This document shows positions 54,349 to 64,000 of a stretch of 64,000 nt of DNA, in pieces; positions within the stretch are counted from its first letter, which is position 1; the number at the start of each line of letters is the position of its first letter. The translations under genes and the position numbers were made by a program. Under the pieces are notes generated by a model that had not been told where the DNA came from, did no database searches, and worked only from the letters and a program-made list of their open reading frames with translations. Location: contig NZ_JACZEP010000001.1 of NCBI RefSeq assembly GCF_014863355.1, positions 1 to 64,000 of the forward strand. The letters are read 5' to 3'. This stretch comes from Aminobacter carboxidus (GTDB lineage: Bacteria > Pseudomonadota > Alphaproteobacteria > Rhizobiales > Rhizobiaceae).

Positions 54349-57300
54349 ATGCCGTCAGCAGCTTATTCCTTTATCGACGTCGCGGTCGTCGATCGTGTCC
54401 GCCAGCGTTTCGCTGCCGGCGACGCTATCGTCGTGCTGTCCGTCGATCTCGAGGACGTGTTCTGGGCCAATGGCCCCGGCGCTGCCGTACTCGGCTATGA
54501 CGACATCGATGCGGTGATCGGCGCGCCGTCGCGCCTGGGGCCGATTGCCCGGCGCCAGATCGAAGCGACATCGGGTTTTCCCGGAATCGGCCGCGACCGC
54601 TCCATCATGGTGCGCGTGGCATCGGGCCTGACCAGCAGCGCCGTTGCTTTTGTCGCCAGTTCGGTGCGGATGCCGGATGGCGCGCCCGCGGTCATGCTCG
54701 CTGTGCCTGCTGCATCGCGCGGAGCCAGAGACATCGCTGCCAACGCCATCAGCGGCTTCACCGAGCTGGGGCATTTCCTGGCTTTCCTCGACGCCCATGG
54801 CGAGGTCGAGGCGGCAACTGACGGCTTTGACGCGCTCGGCATCGCGCCTTCGACGCTGGCCGGACTGGTTTCAGCGGTCGGGCGCGAGCGCGACCGCATC
54901 ATCAAACGGGCAATCCCCGCGACGGGCGGCTATCTGCCGGCCGGAGTGGCGCGGCTGACCGATGAACCGGCACGGCACCTGCTTGTCGTCGTCGACGAAC
55001 GCCTCGAGGTCATGGAAGACGCCGCGGCCGGCGAGGACCTGCCCGACGCAAGCGCCTTGCGCGCGGATGTTTTGCATGGCGAGCCGAAAGGCAGCCAGGT
55101 GCCGGCGCCAGCTATGGCGCTGCCGCAGGACCATGCCGAGCACGACCACTGGTATTTCAGCCCCGAGGAACGCGAAAGCCAGGCCGGCGCCACCGTTCGC
55201 GCCATGGCCGAAAGGGCGGCTGCGGCGCAGGTCGAAGCCGAAAGCACCGAAACTGACTTCATCGAAGCATCTGTCGCCGACGAACCGGCTTCCCAGCCGG
55301 AGCCGGTCGACGAATCGGCTGACGTTTCGCAGCCCTTGGGCGAGCCCGTCGCTGCCGTCGAAGCGCCAGTGGCCGCTCATCCCGCGCCATCGCAGCCGGC
55401 GCCACCCAAATCCGCGCCTGACCGTTCGGCAGCACCGGTCCGCTTTGTCTGGCGCACTGACGCAGAAGGCCGCTTCAGCGCCATCTCGCCGGAATTCGCG
55501 GCCGTGGTCGGCGACCATGCGGCTGATGTCGTCGGCCGCCGCTTCCAGGATGTTTCCACCACATTCGAACTCGACCCCTCGGGCGAGATCGCAGGTCTTC
55601 TGCAGCGCCGCGACACCTGGTCCGGCCGCTCTGTGCTCTGGCCCGTCGCCGGCACCGACAGGCGCATCCCGGTCGACCTCGCTGCATTGCCGGTCTATGG
55701 CCGCGACCGCAGCTTCGAGGGTTTTCGCGGCTTTGGCGTGGCCCGCCCCGGCGAGGCGGTCATCGACCACGAGCGCATCGGACTGGCACTGGTTCCCAAC
55801 GACAAACATCCCGAACACGTCGAACCGCAGGCTGGCGCAGGCGAAGGGCCGGCTGCCGCCGAACCCGCCGCCATCGAACCAGTTGCCGCCGATCCGGTAG
55901 CAGTCGAGCCCGTCGTGACATCGCCCGAAGCCGGCAAGGCGCAGGTCAGCCAGAAGGAGGTCGCAGAGCCTCGTCCTGTTGATCCTGCGCTGGCTTCTGA
56001 CTTGAAGAGCGCTGACGACCCCTTCGCGGGCGAAGTGCCGGCCCTGGAGATCGACCGCAGGCATGATCGGCGCTATTCCGACAAGGTGATCCGCCTGGCC
56101 GAACATCGGCTGGCAACGCCGGAAGAGGCCGCTAACGGCAAGGGCCTTTCCTCCACCGAGCGCAGCGCCTTCCGCGAGATCGGCGAGAAGCTGAAGCGGG
56201 CACACGAGATCGTAGCGGCAAGGCAGCAGGCAGCTGCTGCAGAGGCCGACGAGACGCCGGAAGCGGAGAAGTCCGCTGCGGATAAGCCCGTTGCGGAGAC
56301 GAATGGCGAGGCGGCGTCGGCGGAGATTGCCGGCTATTCGGAAGCCGCGGCCGCGGAAACCGCCGAGCACGAGCCGGTGGCTGCAGACGCCTCTGAGCAT
56401 GCGCCTGTGGCTGCAGAGCCGGACGCGCATCGGTCAACGGACGCCCCAGAGGCGGCGGCGATTGACGTGGCCCTGCCGGCGCCCGTCGAGCAGCCTCCGG
56501 TCGAGAGCGCCGAAATCGTGTCGCTGTCGTCAGTGCGACCGGTCGAACCGATTGTCGAACAGGTTGAAATCGAACGCGACCAGCCGGAAAAGCCACCTTT
56601 GCGCGCCGAAGACGTCATTCCGTCCTTCGCCGCCGGGCGCGACACGCCTGTCGATGCACCTATCCTGGAGCAGTTGCCGGTGCCGGTGCTGATCCATGCC
56701 GGCGATGTGCTGCATTACGCCAATGCCGAGTTCCTCGTCCTGACCGGCTACGGCTCGGTCGGCGAATTGGCGCGGGCAGGCGGCCTCGATGCCTTGTTCG
56801 CCGAGAGCTATGGCGACGAGCCCGGTTCGGACCACGACCTGAAACTGAAGACCCGCGATGGCGAGGAGTTTCCCATCGAGGCGGTGCTGCGCTCGGTGCC
56901 GTGGCAGGACGGCAAGGCGCTGATGCTGGTCGTCCGCCGCATCAGTGCCGACGACGATGTCGAGAGCGCCGTCGAACAGGTGGCCGAACTCGAAGAGCGT
57001 CTCGCCGAGATGCGCACGATCATCGACACTGCCACCGACGGCGTGGTGCTGATCGATCGCGATGGCGCCATCCGGTCGATCAGCCGTCCGGCCGAGGCGC
57101 TGTTCGGCTTCGACAGCGACGAGGTCACCGGCAAGCCGTTCTATTCGCTGTTCGCGATCGAGAGCCAGCGTGCCGCGCGTGACTATCTGGTCGGGCTTTC
57201 CGAACATGGCGTGGCCAGCGTGCTCAACGATGGCCGCGAGGTCATCGGCCGCGAGTCGCAGGGCCGCTTCATTCCGCTGTTCATGACCATCGGCCGCCTG

Positions 57301-58107
57301 CCCAACGACAGCGGCTTCTGCGCCGTGGTCCGCGACATCACCCAGTGGAAGCGTGCCGAGGAGGAGTTGACCCAGGCACGCACCTTGGCCGAGCGGTCGT
57401 CGTCGCAGAAGACCGACTTTCTCGCCCGTATCAGCCACGAGATCCGCACGCCGCTCAACGCCATCATTGGTTTTTCCGAGCTTATGGTCGACGAGAAGTT
57501 CGGCCCGGTCGCCAATGACCGCTACCGCGACTATCTGCGCGATATCAACCGCTCCGGCAATCACGTGCTGTCGCTGGTCAACGACCTGCTCGACATCTCC
57601 AAGATCGAGGCCGGACAGCAGGAGATGGACTACGAGGCGGTGTCGCTCAACGACACGCTGGCCGAGACCGTCGCGATGATGCAGCCGCAGGCCAATCGCG
57701 AGCGCGTCATCATCCGCTCGAGCTTTGCCTCGCGCCTGCCCGAGATCGTCGCCGACAGGCGCAGCATCCGCCAGATAGCGCTCAACGTCCTGTCCAATGC
57801 CGTGCGCTACACCCAGGCCGGCGGTCAGGTGATCGTCTCGACCTCCTACGAGACCTCGGGCGACATCGTCATGCGGGTGCGCGACACCGGCATTGGCATG
57901 AGCCAGGCCGAGATCGAGCAGGCGCTCAAGCCTTTCAAGCAGATCAACTCGCTGAAGCGCTCGCGTGGCGATGGCACCGGTCTTGGACTGCCGCTGACCA
58001 AGGCCATGGTCGAGGCCAATCGCGCCCGTTTTGCCATCGCATCGACGCCCGGCGAGGGTACGCTTGTCGAGGTCACTTTCCCCTCGACACGGGTCCTTGC
58101 CGAGTAG
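54349..58107 (+). CDS. Very large PdhS-like sensor histidine kinase
   Basis: 1252 residues, cytoplasmic. Residues 1-220 are an unrecognised N-terminal module; 360-470 a PAS-like domain (RFVWRTDAEGRFSAISPEFA); 480-770 an Ala-Pro-Glu-rich, likely disordered linker; 780-880 and 890-1010 two more PAS domains (IIDTATDGVVLIDRDGAI); then the kinase core with H-box ISHEIRTPLNAIIGFSE (His1030), N-box LNVLSNAVRYT, G-boxes DTGIGMS and GTGLGLPLT. The KFGP-N-RYRDYLRDI segment after the H-box matches PdhS/DivJ/PleC, kinases of the cell-cycle regulator DivK. Divergent from the phasin gene. Longer than Brucella PdhS (about 1035). Confidence 0.82.
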   Translation: MPSAAYSFIDVAVVDRVRQRFAAGDAIVVLSVDLEDVFWANGPGAAVLGYDDIDAVIGAPSRLGPIARRQIEATSGFPGIGRDRSIMVRVASGLTSSAVAFVASSVRMPDGAPAVMLAVPAASRGARDIAANAISGFTELGHFLAFLDAHGEVEAATDGFDALGIAPSTLAGLVSAVGRERDRIIKRAIPATGGYLPAGVARLTDEPARHLLVVVDERLEVMEDAAAGEDLPDASALRADVLHGEPKGSQVPAPAMALPQDHAEHDHWYFSPEERESQAGATVRAMAERAAAAQVEAESTETDFIEASVADEPASQPEPVDESADVSQPLGEPVAAVEAPVAAHPAPSQPAPPKSAPDRSAAPVRFVWRTDAEGRFSAISPEFAAVVGDHAADVVGRRFQDVSTTFELDPSGEIAGLLQRRDTWSGRSVLWPVAGTDRRIPVDLAALPVYGRDRSFEGFRGFGVARPGEAVIDHERIGLALVPNDKHPEHVEPQAGAGEGPAAAEPAAIEPVAADPVAVEPVVTSPEAGKAQVSQKEVAEPRPVDPALASDLKSADDPFAGEVPALEIDRRHDRRYSDKVIRLAEHRLATPEEAANGKGLSSTERSAFREIGEKLKRAHEIVAARQQAAAAEADETPEAEKSAADKPVAETNGEAASAEIAGYSEAAAAETAEHEPVAADASEHAPVAAEPDAHRSTDAPEAAAIDVALPAPVEQPPVESAEIVSLSSVRPVEPIVEQVEIERDQPEKPPLRAEDVIPSFAAGRDTPVDAPILEQLPVPVLIHAGDVLHYANAEFLVLTGYGSVGELARAGGLDALFAESYGDEPGSDHDLKLKTRDGEEFPIEAVLRSVPWQDGKALMLVVRRISADDDVESAVEQVAELEERLAEMRTIIDTATDGVVLIDRDGAIRSISRPAEALFGFDSDEVTGKPFYSLFAIESQRAARDYLVGLSEHGVASVLNDGREVIGRESQGRFIPLFMTIGRLPNDSGFCAVVRDITQWKRAEEELTQARTLAERSSSQKTDFLARISHEIRTPLNAIIGFSELMVDEKFGPVANDRYRDYLRDINRSGNHVLSLVNDLLDISKIEAGQQEMDYEAVSLNDTLAETVAMMQPQANRERVIIRSSFASRLPEIVADRRSIRQIALNVLSNAVRYTQAGGQVIVSTSYETSGDIVMRVRDTGIGMSQAEIEQALKPFKQINSLKRSRGDGTGLGLPLTKAMVEANRARFAIASTPGEGTLVEVTFPSTRVLAE

Positions 58108-58211
58108 TTGGTTGTTAGCAAGGTGCGACATTTCCGCACATTTTCGTGAACAATCCATGCGACTGTTAGAAATTGTCGAACAAGCCATTGAATCCGGTAC
58201 GAAATACTCCA

Positions 58212-58230
58212 GTTTAGAAATATTCTAAAC
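58212..58230. promoter_or_regulatory. ICE-type palindrome (Irr-binding candidate) upstream of fbpA
   Basis: GTTTAGAAATATTCTAAAC, a perfect 8-3-8 palindrome, fits the rhizobial iron control element TTTAGAA-N3-TTCTAAA bound by Irr. A weak second dyad, GTTAGAA-ATT-GTCGAAC, is at 58165-58181. The palindrome lies 126 bases before the fbpA start; TTGACC at 58255-58260 may be the -35. Confidence 0.75.
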
Positions 58231-58355
58231 TATTGATATGACTGGCCTTTAAACTTGACCGTATGAGTCACGATGACCATAGGGGAGACAGCCTCGAAAT
58301 CGAGGCTGCCATATGTTCCTCGAGGGAATTTGCCCCCTTTGGCCAGGAGAGAAAA

Positions 58356-59402
58356 ATGAAGTTTGGAAACGCCAGGTCGGCTCTCGCCGGCGGTGCCCTT
58401 GCGATTGCGGCGCTGTTCACCACGTCGGCGCTCGCCGACGGTGTCGTCAACATCTACACCTATCGCCAGCCGGATCTGATCAAGCCCGTTCTCGATGCCT
58501 TCACCGCCGAGACCGGCGTCAAGACCGAGGTTCTGTTCCTCGACAAGGGTCTTGAGGAGCGCATTCTGGCCGAAGGCGCCAATTCGCCTGCCGACGTCAT
58601 CATGACCGTCGACATCGCCCGCCTGACCTCCGCCCAGTCCAAGGGCGTGACCCAGCCGGTGGTCGACGAGGAGGTCAACAAGCTGCTGCCGGCCGAATAC
58701 CGCGATCCGGAAGGCAACTGGTTCGGCGTCACCAAGCGCGCCCGCGTAATCTATGCCTCGAAGGATCGGGTCAAGGACACCGCCATCACCTATGCCGACC
58801 TCGCCGATCCCAAGTGGAAGGGCAAGATCTGCATGCGTTCGGGCCAGCACGACTACAACCTCGCGCTGTTCTCGGCTGCGATCGCCCATTGGGGCTCGGA
58901 AAAGACCGAAGAGTGGATGAAGGGCCTCAAGGCCAATCTCGCCAAGAAGCCTGATGGCGGCGACCGTCCGCAGGCTGGCGCGATTGCTGCCGGCGAATGC
59001 GACATCGCCATCGGCAACACCTACTATGTCGGCCTGATGCGCAACAACGAGAAGGATCCGAAGGAAAAGGAATGGGGCAACGCCATCAACGTGCTGTTCC
59101 CGACCTTCGAGAACGGCCTGACCCACGTCAACATCTCGGGTGCCGCGCTCGCCAAGAACGCGCCGAACCGTGACAACGCCGTCAAGCTGATCCGCTTCCT
59201 GGCCAGCCACAAGGCGCAGCAGGTCTACGCCGAGAAGAACTACGAATATCCAGTCGAGCCGGGCCTGGAGCCGTCCGAGACGGTCAAGGCATTCGGCGAG
59301 CTGAAGGCGGACACGCTGCCGCTGGTCGACATCGCCAAGGGCCGCAAGGCCGCGTCAGAGATGGTCGACCGCGTCGGTCTCGACGACGGCCCGAGCAGCT
59401 GA
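58356..59402 (+). CDS. fbpA: Ferric iron periplasmic binding protein FbpA/AfuA-like
   Basis: 348 residues. Signal peptide MKFGNARSALAGGALAIAAL with cleavage near ALA-DG, mature start GVVNIYTYRQPDLIKPVLDA. Extracytoplasmic solute-binding protein of the Fe3+ class: LFLDKGLEERILAEGANSPA, IYASKDRVKDTAITYADLAD and GNTYYVGLM, with two Tyr in the usual ferric site. AGGAGAG upstream decides ATG 58356. First gene of fbpAB; no ATPase gene follows in the window. Confidence 0.9.
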   Translation: MKFGNARSALAGGALAIAALFTTSALADGVVNIYTYRQPDLIKPVLDAFTAETGVKTEVLFLDKGLEERILAEGANSPADVIMTVDIARLTSAQSKGVTQPVVDEEVNKLLPAEYRDPEGNWFGVTKRARVIYASKDRVKDTAITYADLADPKWKGKICMRSGQHDYNLALFSAAIAHWGSEKTEEWMKGLKANLAKKPDGGDRPQAGAIAAGECDIAIGNTYYVGLMRNNEKDPKEKEWGNAINVLFPTFENGLTHVNISGAALAKNAPNRDNAVKLIRFLASHKAQQVYAEKNYEYPVEPGLEPSETVKAFGELKADTLPLVDIAKGRKAASEMVDRVGLDDGPSS

Positions 59403-59428
59403 TAATCGGGTACATGAACTGAGGAAGA

Positions 59429-59457
59429 GCCGGGCCGGGCGATCGGTCCGGCTTTTC
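59429..59457 (+). terminator. Hairpin between fbpA and fbpB
   Basis: AGCCGGGCC (59429-59437) pairs with GGTCCGGCT (59446-59454), one G-U, followed by TTTT. Probably an attenuator lowering fbpB relative to fbpA; similar to the potF-potG case. Confidence 0.7.
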
Positions 59458-59530
59458 TGCATTGGCGCATCGGCCCGAGTATCGGCATCGATCTTCGGAC
59501 AGCATGATGCGTAGGCACAAAGGACGGGAA

Positions 59531-61258
59531 GTGCCCTTGCCGACGACAGGCGGAGCAGGTTCGGGGGTTGCAGACGTGGCGTCAGCCGCGAACGCCCGCG
59601 CCTTGCCGGTCAAGCGCCTGCGCCATCCGCTTATCGGCACGTTGGCGCTAGCCGTCGGCGTCATCGTCATCCTGCCGGTGCTGTCTCTTGCTTTCGTTGC
59701 TCTTTCCGGCACTGGCGAGGACTGGCCGCATCTGATCGCCAACGTGCTGCCGGGCGCTGTCAGCACGACCCTGGCGCTGCTGGCCATGGTCGCGGCACTC
59801 ACCTCGGTTGCCGGCGTCGCCTGCGCCTGGGCCGTTGTCGCCTATGATTTCCCATTCCGCCGCATCCTGTCCTGGGCGCTGGTGTTGCCGCTGGCCGTGC
59901 CGCCCTATCTCGCGGCCTATGCTTTCGGCGAGTTCTTCCATTACCAGGGGCCGGTGCAGGGTCTGGTGCGGGAGATTTTCGGCTTTCAGACGATCCGCGA
60001 CTACTGGTTTCCCGACATTCGCTCGACCTGGGGAACGGCCTTCGTGCTGGCCTCAGTGCTCTACCCTTATGTCTATCTCACCACCCGCATCGTCTTCCTG
60101 ATGCAGGGCCGCAACATTGCCGACGTCGCGCGCACGCTCGGCGCCTCGCCGGCGCGCGTGTTCTGGCGCGTGCTTCTGCCTGTGGCGCGGCCAGCCATTG
60201 TTGCCGGCGTTGCCCTGGTATTGATGGAGACGATCAACGACATTGGTGCGGCCGAGTATTTTGGCGTCCGCACGCTGACGGTTGCCGTCTACACCACCTG
60301 GCTCAACCGCGGCAGCCTGGAGGGCGGCGCCCAGATCGCGCTCCTGATGCTGGTGCTCGTCCTGCTTCTGCTCGTCGCCGAGCAATGGGCGCGCCGGCGC
60401 CAGCGCTTCCATTCCGGGCGCGGCACCCATCTGAAGGTCCACCCGCCGCGCACAGCGCTCAAGGGCTGGAGGCGCGTCGCCTTGCCAGCTGCCGTGTCGC
60501 TGCCGATACTCAGCGGCTTTGGCGTGCCGATCACCATCTTTGGCCAGTATGCCTCGCGCCGGCTCGAGCAGTTCGTCTCGCCCGATGTCGCCAGCGCATT
60601 CCTCAACAGCCTGATGACCGCGTCGCTGACGGCGACGCTGACCGTCGTCATCGCGCTGTTCCTGCTCAATGCCCAACGCCTGTCCAAGGGCCGTGTTATG
60701 GCAGCCACCGTGCGGCTTGCCTCGGTCGGTTACGCCCTTCCCGGTGGCATTCTCGGCCTCGGGCTATTGTTCGTGCTGGCGCGCTTCGACAATTCGCTCG
60801 ATGCTTTCGCCCGCGCCTGGCTCGGCTTTTCGACCGGGCTTTTGCTCACCGGCTCGGCCGCGGCGGTAATCATCGCCTGTACCATCCGTTTCGTTGCCCT
60901 GGCCGAGGGTGCTGTCCGCTCCGGGATGGAAAAGCTGCCCGGCAGCCTCGACGAGGCGGCCCGCAGCCTGGGCAAGACGCCGGCGCAAAGCGCCACCAGC
61001 GTATTGCTGCCATTGCTCAAGCCAGCGATCCTGACAGCCGCGGTCCTGGTCTTCGTCGACACCGTCAAGGAACTGTCGGCGACCATCCTGCTCAGGCCCT
61101 TTGGCTTCAGCACGCTCGCGACCCATGTCTACGAAAATGCCTCGCGCGGTGTGCCGGAAGAGGGCGCGGTGGCGGCAATTGTCATCATCGTCACGGCGAT
61201 GGTGCCGGTGGTGCTGCTTTCCGGCGCGCTGGTGCGGGATGCCGAGGCGTCGCTCTAA
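59531..61258 (+). CDS. fbpB: Ferric iron ABC transporter permease FbpB-like
   Basis: About 575 residues, twelve helices as a fused double permease. Two EAA loops: ARTLGASPARVFWRVLLP with VARPAIVAGVALVLMETIND and ARSLGKTPAQSATSVLLP with LLKPAILTAAVLVFVDTVKE. Typical for Fe3+ FbpB/AfuB. Start uncertain: GTG 59531 has AAAGGA at ideal spacing; ATG 59504 or 59507 extend the cytoplasmic N-terminus by eight or nine residues. Without a linked fbpC the ATPase must be encoded elsewhere. Confidence 0.87.
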   Translation: MPLPTTGGAGSGVADVASAANARALPVKRLRHPLIGTLALAVGVIVILPVLSLAFVALSGTGEDWPHLIANVLPGAVSTTLALLAMVAALTSVAGVACAWAVVAYDFPFRRILSWALVLPLAVPPYLAAYAFGEFFHYQGPVQGLVREIFGFQTIRDYWFPDIRSTWGTAFVLASVLYPYVYLTTRIVFLMQGRNIADVARTLGASPARVFWRVLLPVARPAIVAGVALVLMETINDIGAAEYFGVRTLTVAVYTTWLNRGSLEGGAQIALLMLVLVLLLLVAEQWARRRQRFHSGRGTHLKVHPPRTALKGWRRVALPAAVSLPILSGFGVPITIFGQYASRRLEQFVSPDVASAFLNSLMTASLTATLTVVIALFLLNAQRLSKGRVMAATVRLASVGYALPGGILGLGLLFVLARFDNSLDAFARAWLGFSTGLLLTGSAAAVIIACTIRFVALAEGAVRSGMEKLPGSLDEAARSLGKTPAQSATSVLLPLLKPAILTAAVLVFVDTVKELSATILLRPFGFSTLATHVYENASRGVPEEGAVAAIVIIVTAMVPVVLLSGALVRDAEASL

Positions 61259-61510
61259 GTTCTTTTTAGAACAAGCTAAAGAAAAAGGCGCCGCTGGGGC
61301 GCCTTGAAGGTAGATGCTGTTTCAACGGGGACTTGAGCTGAACTGGCGATCCTCAGCGACGAGGAAAGGGATTTCTCCCTCAAGTTGATAATGACTATCG
61401 GGGTCGAAACTTAACAACACCTTACCCAGGTGGTGAAAAATTTACGAAAGTGTACCACTCCTGAAGTCTAGGTAAATTTGGTGGTTACCCTTCGTTAAGC
61501 ATACCCGGTT
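61259..61510. other. Intergenic stretch between convergent fbpB and acetoacetyl-CoA synthetase genes
   Basis: Contains GTTCT-TTTT-AGAAC (61259-61272), the minus-strand terminator at 61282-61305, TTGATAATGACTATCGGGG (61384-61402) and an 8-bp stem AAATTTAC (61437-61444) with GTAAATTT (61471-61478) inside two GGTGGT direct repeats. No gene is supported. It is long and structured for a gap between two convergent genes, so an untranslated transcript is possible. Confidence 0.4.
61282..61305 (-). terminator. Terminator for the acetoacetyl-CoA synthetase gene
   Basis: 8-bp stem AAGGCGCC/GGCGCCTT with a GCTGG loop; on the minus strand it is followed by TTTTTCTTT. Located about 205 bases beyond the stop of the minus-strand gene, giving a long 3' untranslated region. 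Confidence 0.65.
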
Positions 61511-63469
<1,959 letters not shown>

Positions 63470-63651
63470 TGGCATCTCTCCCAGAACGCGCATGGTTATG
63501 CATGTCGCACTGCAGCAGATCAAGGAAATGTCGATTAGCGCCATTGCGCTGTGCGCAAACGTCATCGCATGGCCACAAAGACTTGAAATGCCGCGTTACT
63601 CGGTTACACCCGATAGCCACAACGGCGCAGCACGGGCGGCACAAGGGCAAC

Positions 63652-64000
63652 ATGCCATCACCACTGTTCAGGCGCAGCATCTGGGCGATCACAGGACTCA
63701 TCGTCCTGATCGCCGTTACGGTTGCCGCAGTGCCGTTCATTGCTTCCACCCAGATCGTCAAGGATCGCATCGCCTTCGAGATGAGCGCGTGGAGCGGCTT
63801 CCGCGTATCAATCGAGGGCACGCCCGACATCGAGATCTGGCCGGTGTTCCGCGCTACCCTGACTGAGGTGACGCTGACCGATTGGGATGACGAGCAGGGT
63901 TCGCCTGTCATCGAGGCGGAACGTGTCGAGATCGAACTGTCCGCGCTCTCGGCGCTCAGCGGCAATGTCGATTTCTCTGACGCGCATTTCATCCGGCCGA
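63652..64000 (+). CDS. AsmA-like protein, 3' partial
   Basis: The first 116 residues of a gene cut at the right edge. MPSPLFRRSIWAITGLIVLI is a membrane anchor helix, then VKDRIAFEMSAWSGFRVSIE and GTPDIEIWPVFRATLTEVTL, the start of an AsmA/YhjG-type periplasmic bridge protein (lipid transport or envelope assembly). No typical ribosome binding site is obvious (AAGGGCAAC precedes). Divergent from the acetoacetyl-CoA synthetase gene across a 182-base gap. Function beyond the family is unknown. Confidence 0.7.
   Translation, partial: MPSPLFRRSIWAITGLIVLIAVTVAAVPFIASTQIVKDRIAFEMSAWSGFRVSIEGTPDIEIWPVFRATLTEVTLTDWDDEQGSPVIEAERVEIELSALSALSGNVDFSDAHFIRP

Overview
The window is a GC-rich chromosomal segment of an alphaproteobacterium, most likely order Rhizobiales, family Phyllobacteriaceae (Mesorhizobium or Aminobacter-like). 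This rests on the gene content: a zwf-pgl-edd operon, an ScfR-type regulator divergent from aceA, a PdhS-type histidine kinase, an Irr-type ICE palindrome, a phasin followed by what looks like an alpha-r14 (NfeR1-type) small RNA, and typical rhizobial intergenic palindromes. No species can be named from the sequence alone. No phage, transposase, CRISPR array or obvious island is present, and gene packing is ordinary for a chromosome.

Layout. 1-2.2 kb: end of a pcaF-type thiolase gene converging on a TauE/SafE exporter across an unusual inverted pair of hairpins. 2.46-5.5 kb: molybdate operon modABC plus a short ModE, with a candidate Mo-box over the promoter. 5.5-6.3 kb: proC. 6.4-15.6 kb: exopolysaccharide cluster (Wzy-like polymerase, three recognisable glycosyltransferases, one DUF6492-like protein, Wzx-like flippase, large Wzz-type chain-length protein). 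15.7-19.3 kb: folD, a GlxA-type AraC regulator and a secreted von Willebrand factor A protein whose 3' end has been copied into a 31-bp tandem repeat. 19.9-21.8 kb: ABC-F ATPase and an MliC-like lysozyme inhibitor. 21.9-26.0 kb: Entner-Doudoroff operon zwf-pgl-edd. 26.2-31 kb: ComJ-like protein, secreted c-type haem protein, SDR, orphan KAS III-like enzyme, small lipoprotein. 30.9-33.1 kb: two-component system. 33.2-36.0 kb: puuB and puuA of glutamylated putrescine catabolism. 36.2-39.2 kb: HAD hydrolase, receiver-like protein, small conserved protein and isocitrate lyase. 39.4-43 kb: ScfR regulator and an MHYT-GGDEF-EAL protein. 43.2-47.6 kb: S41-like protein, MFS/FMN reductase pair behind a SoxR box, EamA transporter. 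47.9-51.9 kb: potFGHI polyamine importer. 52.1-54.1 kb: small envelope proteins, tRNA-His, small RNA, phasin. 54.3-58.1 kb: very large PdhS-like kinase. 58.2-61.3 kb: iron importer genes fbpAB behind an Irr-type palindrome. 61.5-63.5 kb: acetoacetyl-CoA synthetase. 63.65 kb to the end: start of an AsmA-like gene.

How the genes work together. Carbon metabolism dominates: Entner-Doudoroff sugar catabolism, glyoxylate shunt (aceA with its regulator), acetoacetate activation and a PHB-granule phasin (both linked to polyhydroxybutyrate turnover), and putrescine uptake and breakdown (potFGHI, puuAB). Metal supply (Mo, Fe) and envelope functions (EPS export, lysozyme and protease inhibitors) are the other themes. 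The most informative non-coding signals are the small RNA at 53463-53585, the SoxR box at 46470-46487, the ICE box at 58212-58230, the Mo-box at 2460-2483, the TGTAAAA array at 39371-39442 and the 31-bp repeat at 19311-19495. I found no clearly new multi-gene system; the findings are mainly regulatory and structural.
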